A DNA stretch of 6,302 nt, taken from assembly GCA_030425785.1 (NCBI GenBank), contig JAUHYJ010000225.1, forward strand, positions 1 to 6,302. The letters are read 5' to 3'. A program made the position numbers and the translations under genes. Positions 5,612 to 6,302 of the stretch are shown here, piece by piece. The notes under the pieces are model-generated. The model did no database searches, was not told where the DNA came from, and was given only the letters and a program-made list of their open reading frames with translations. Numbering within the stretch: position 1 is the stretch's first letter; each line of letters starts with the position of its first letter. Source of the DNA: Acidimicrobiia bacterium (GTDB lineage: Bacteria > Actinomycetota > Acidimicrobiia > Acidimicrobiales > Ilumatobacteraceae).

Positions 5612-6085
5612 AGATCAGGCGGCGGCGACGCGAGTCGATCACGCCGGTGACGAATCCGGCGTCGTGCAAACCGCCACAGAACCGGGCGTGCTCGATCTTC
5701 AGGCACCGGTTCTGCACGACGTCGAGTCCGGCGTCGGCGGCGCGGGCAGCCGCGCCGTCGTCGACCAACCCGAGCTGGAACCAGACGGAGTCCGCACCGA
5801 TCTCGATCGCGTCGTCGACGACGCCGGGCAGCTCGTCGGTGCGGCGGAACACGTCGACCATGTCGGGTGTCGACGGCAGGTCGGCGAGCGTCGGATGGCA
5901 CGGCTCGCCGAGCACCTCGTCGAGTGTGGGGTTCACGTAGAACAGCTGCCAGTCGGTCGTACCGAGCAGGTAGGTCGCGACGAAGTGGCTCGCACGCGCC
6001 GGGTTCGCCGACATGCCGACGATCGCGACCGAGCGCGTCCGCTGCATCAGTTCGAGCCGCTCACCGGCTCGCGTCAGTACGGCCA

Positions 6086-6086
<1 letters not shown>
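5610..6086 (-). CDS. CoA-binding domain protein, YccU-like
   Basis: A 158-residue single-domain Rossmann protein of the CoA_binding_2/YccU type, related to the CoA-binding domain of succinyl-CoA synthetase. It has no catalytic domain, so it probably binds CoA or a CoA ester in a regulatory or carrier role that is not established. Visible features are the nucleotide-binding loop VAIVGMSANPARAS (residues 20-33), VNPTLDEVLGEPCHPTLADLP (51-71), the highly conserved DMVDVFRRTDELPGVVDDAIEIGA (75-98), WFQLGL (102-107) and the terminal NRCLKIEHARF (126-136). The ATG shares one base with the stop of the upstream O-acetylhomoserine sulfhydrylase (TGATG) and has a perfect AGGAGG 7 nt before it, which fixes the start and shows an operon with coupled translation. 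The link with MetY suggests a role near acyl-CoA-dependent activation of homoserine; that is inference. Confidence 0.88.

Positions 6087-6302
<216 letters not shown>

Noticed and set aside
5488..5901. 137-codon minus-strand ORF over the CoA-binding gene and the intergenic region
   Set aside because: It is out of frame with the clear CoA-binding protein, and its Arg-rich translation has no recognisable motif.

Overview
The window is gene-dense, very GC-rich DNA with strongly G/C-ended codons. Several starts are leaderless or carry AGGAGG-type ribosome sites, and there are long antisense shadow ORFs. This suggests a high-GC actinomycete; an Acidimicrobiia/Ilumatobacter-like host is my guess from gene content and cannot be proved from the window. 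I see no RNA genes, insertion sequences, CRISPR arrays or phage genes.

Layout from left to right: (1) the 5' part of metF (minus strand, cut by the left edge); (2) immediately upstream and overlapping it by 4 bp, an ArsR-type winged-helix regulator fused to a SAM-dependent-methyltransferase-like domain, the architecture of SahR, the SAH-responsive repressor of SAM-cycle genes; (3) a 171-bp gap with a good sigma-70-type promoter, an inverted repeat lying between its -35 and -10 and covering part of the -10, and a hairpin; (4) a phytanoyl-CoA dioxygenase family Fe(II)/2-oxoglutarate oxygenase (minus); (5) divergent from it, the only plus-strand gene, a DUF429 protein with an RNase H-like fold; (6) convergent with that and overlapping it by 49 bp, a cytoplasmic PAS-GGDEF-EAL c-di-GMP protein with a low-complexity, repeat-encoded N-terminus; (7) an intergenic region rich in TTGA/TCAA palindromes that carries its probable promoter; (8) a small CoA-binding (YccU-like) Rossmann protein; (9) translationally coupled upstream of it, the C-terminal end of an O-acetylhomoserine sulfhydrylase (MetY-type), cut by the right edge.

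The common theme is methionine and the SAM cycle. MetY makes homocysteine from O-acetylhomoserine and sulfide. MetF makes the 5-methyltetrahydrofolate used to methylate homocysteine. The SahR-like protein is placed to adjust its own expression and that of metF to SAH level. The oxygenase, the DUF429 protein and the c-di-GMP protein sit between these blocks with no clear pathway link.

The most interesting observations are the compact leaderless promoter/operator of the SahR-like gene, the 12-bp-repeat HDD tail of that regulator, the 15-bp repeat that supplies four in-frame ATGs near the start of the GGDEF-EAL gene, and the nested palindromes at that gene's promoter.
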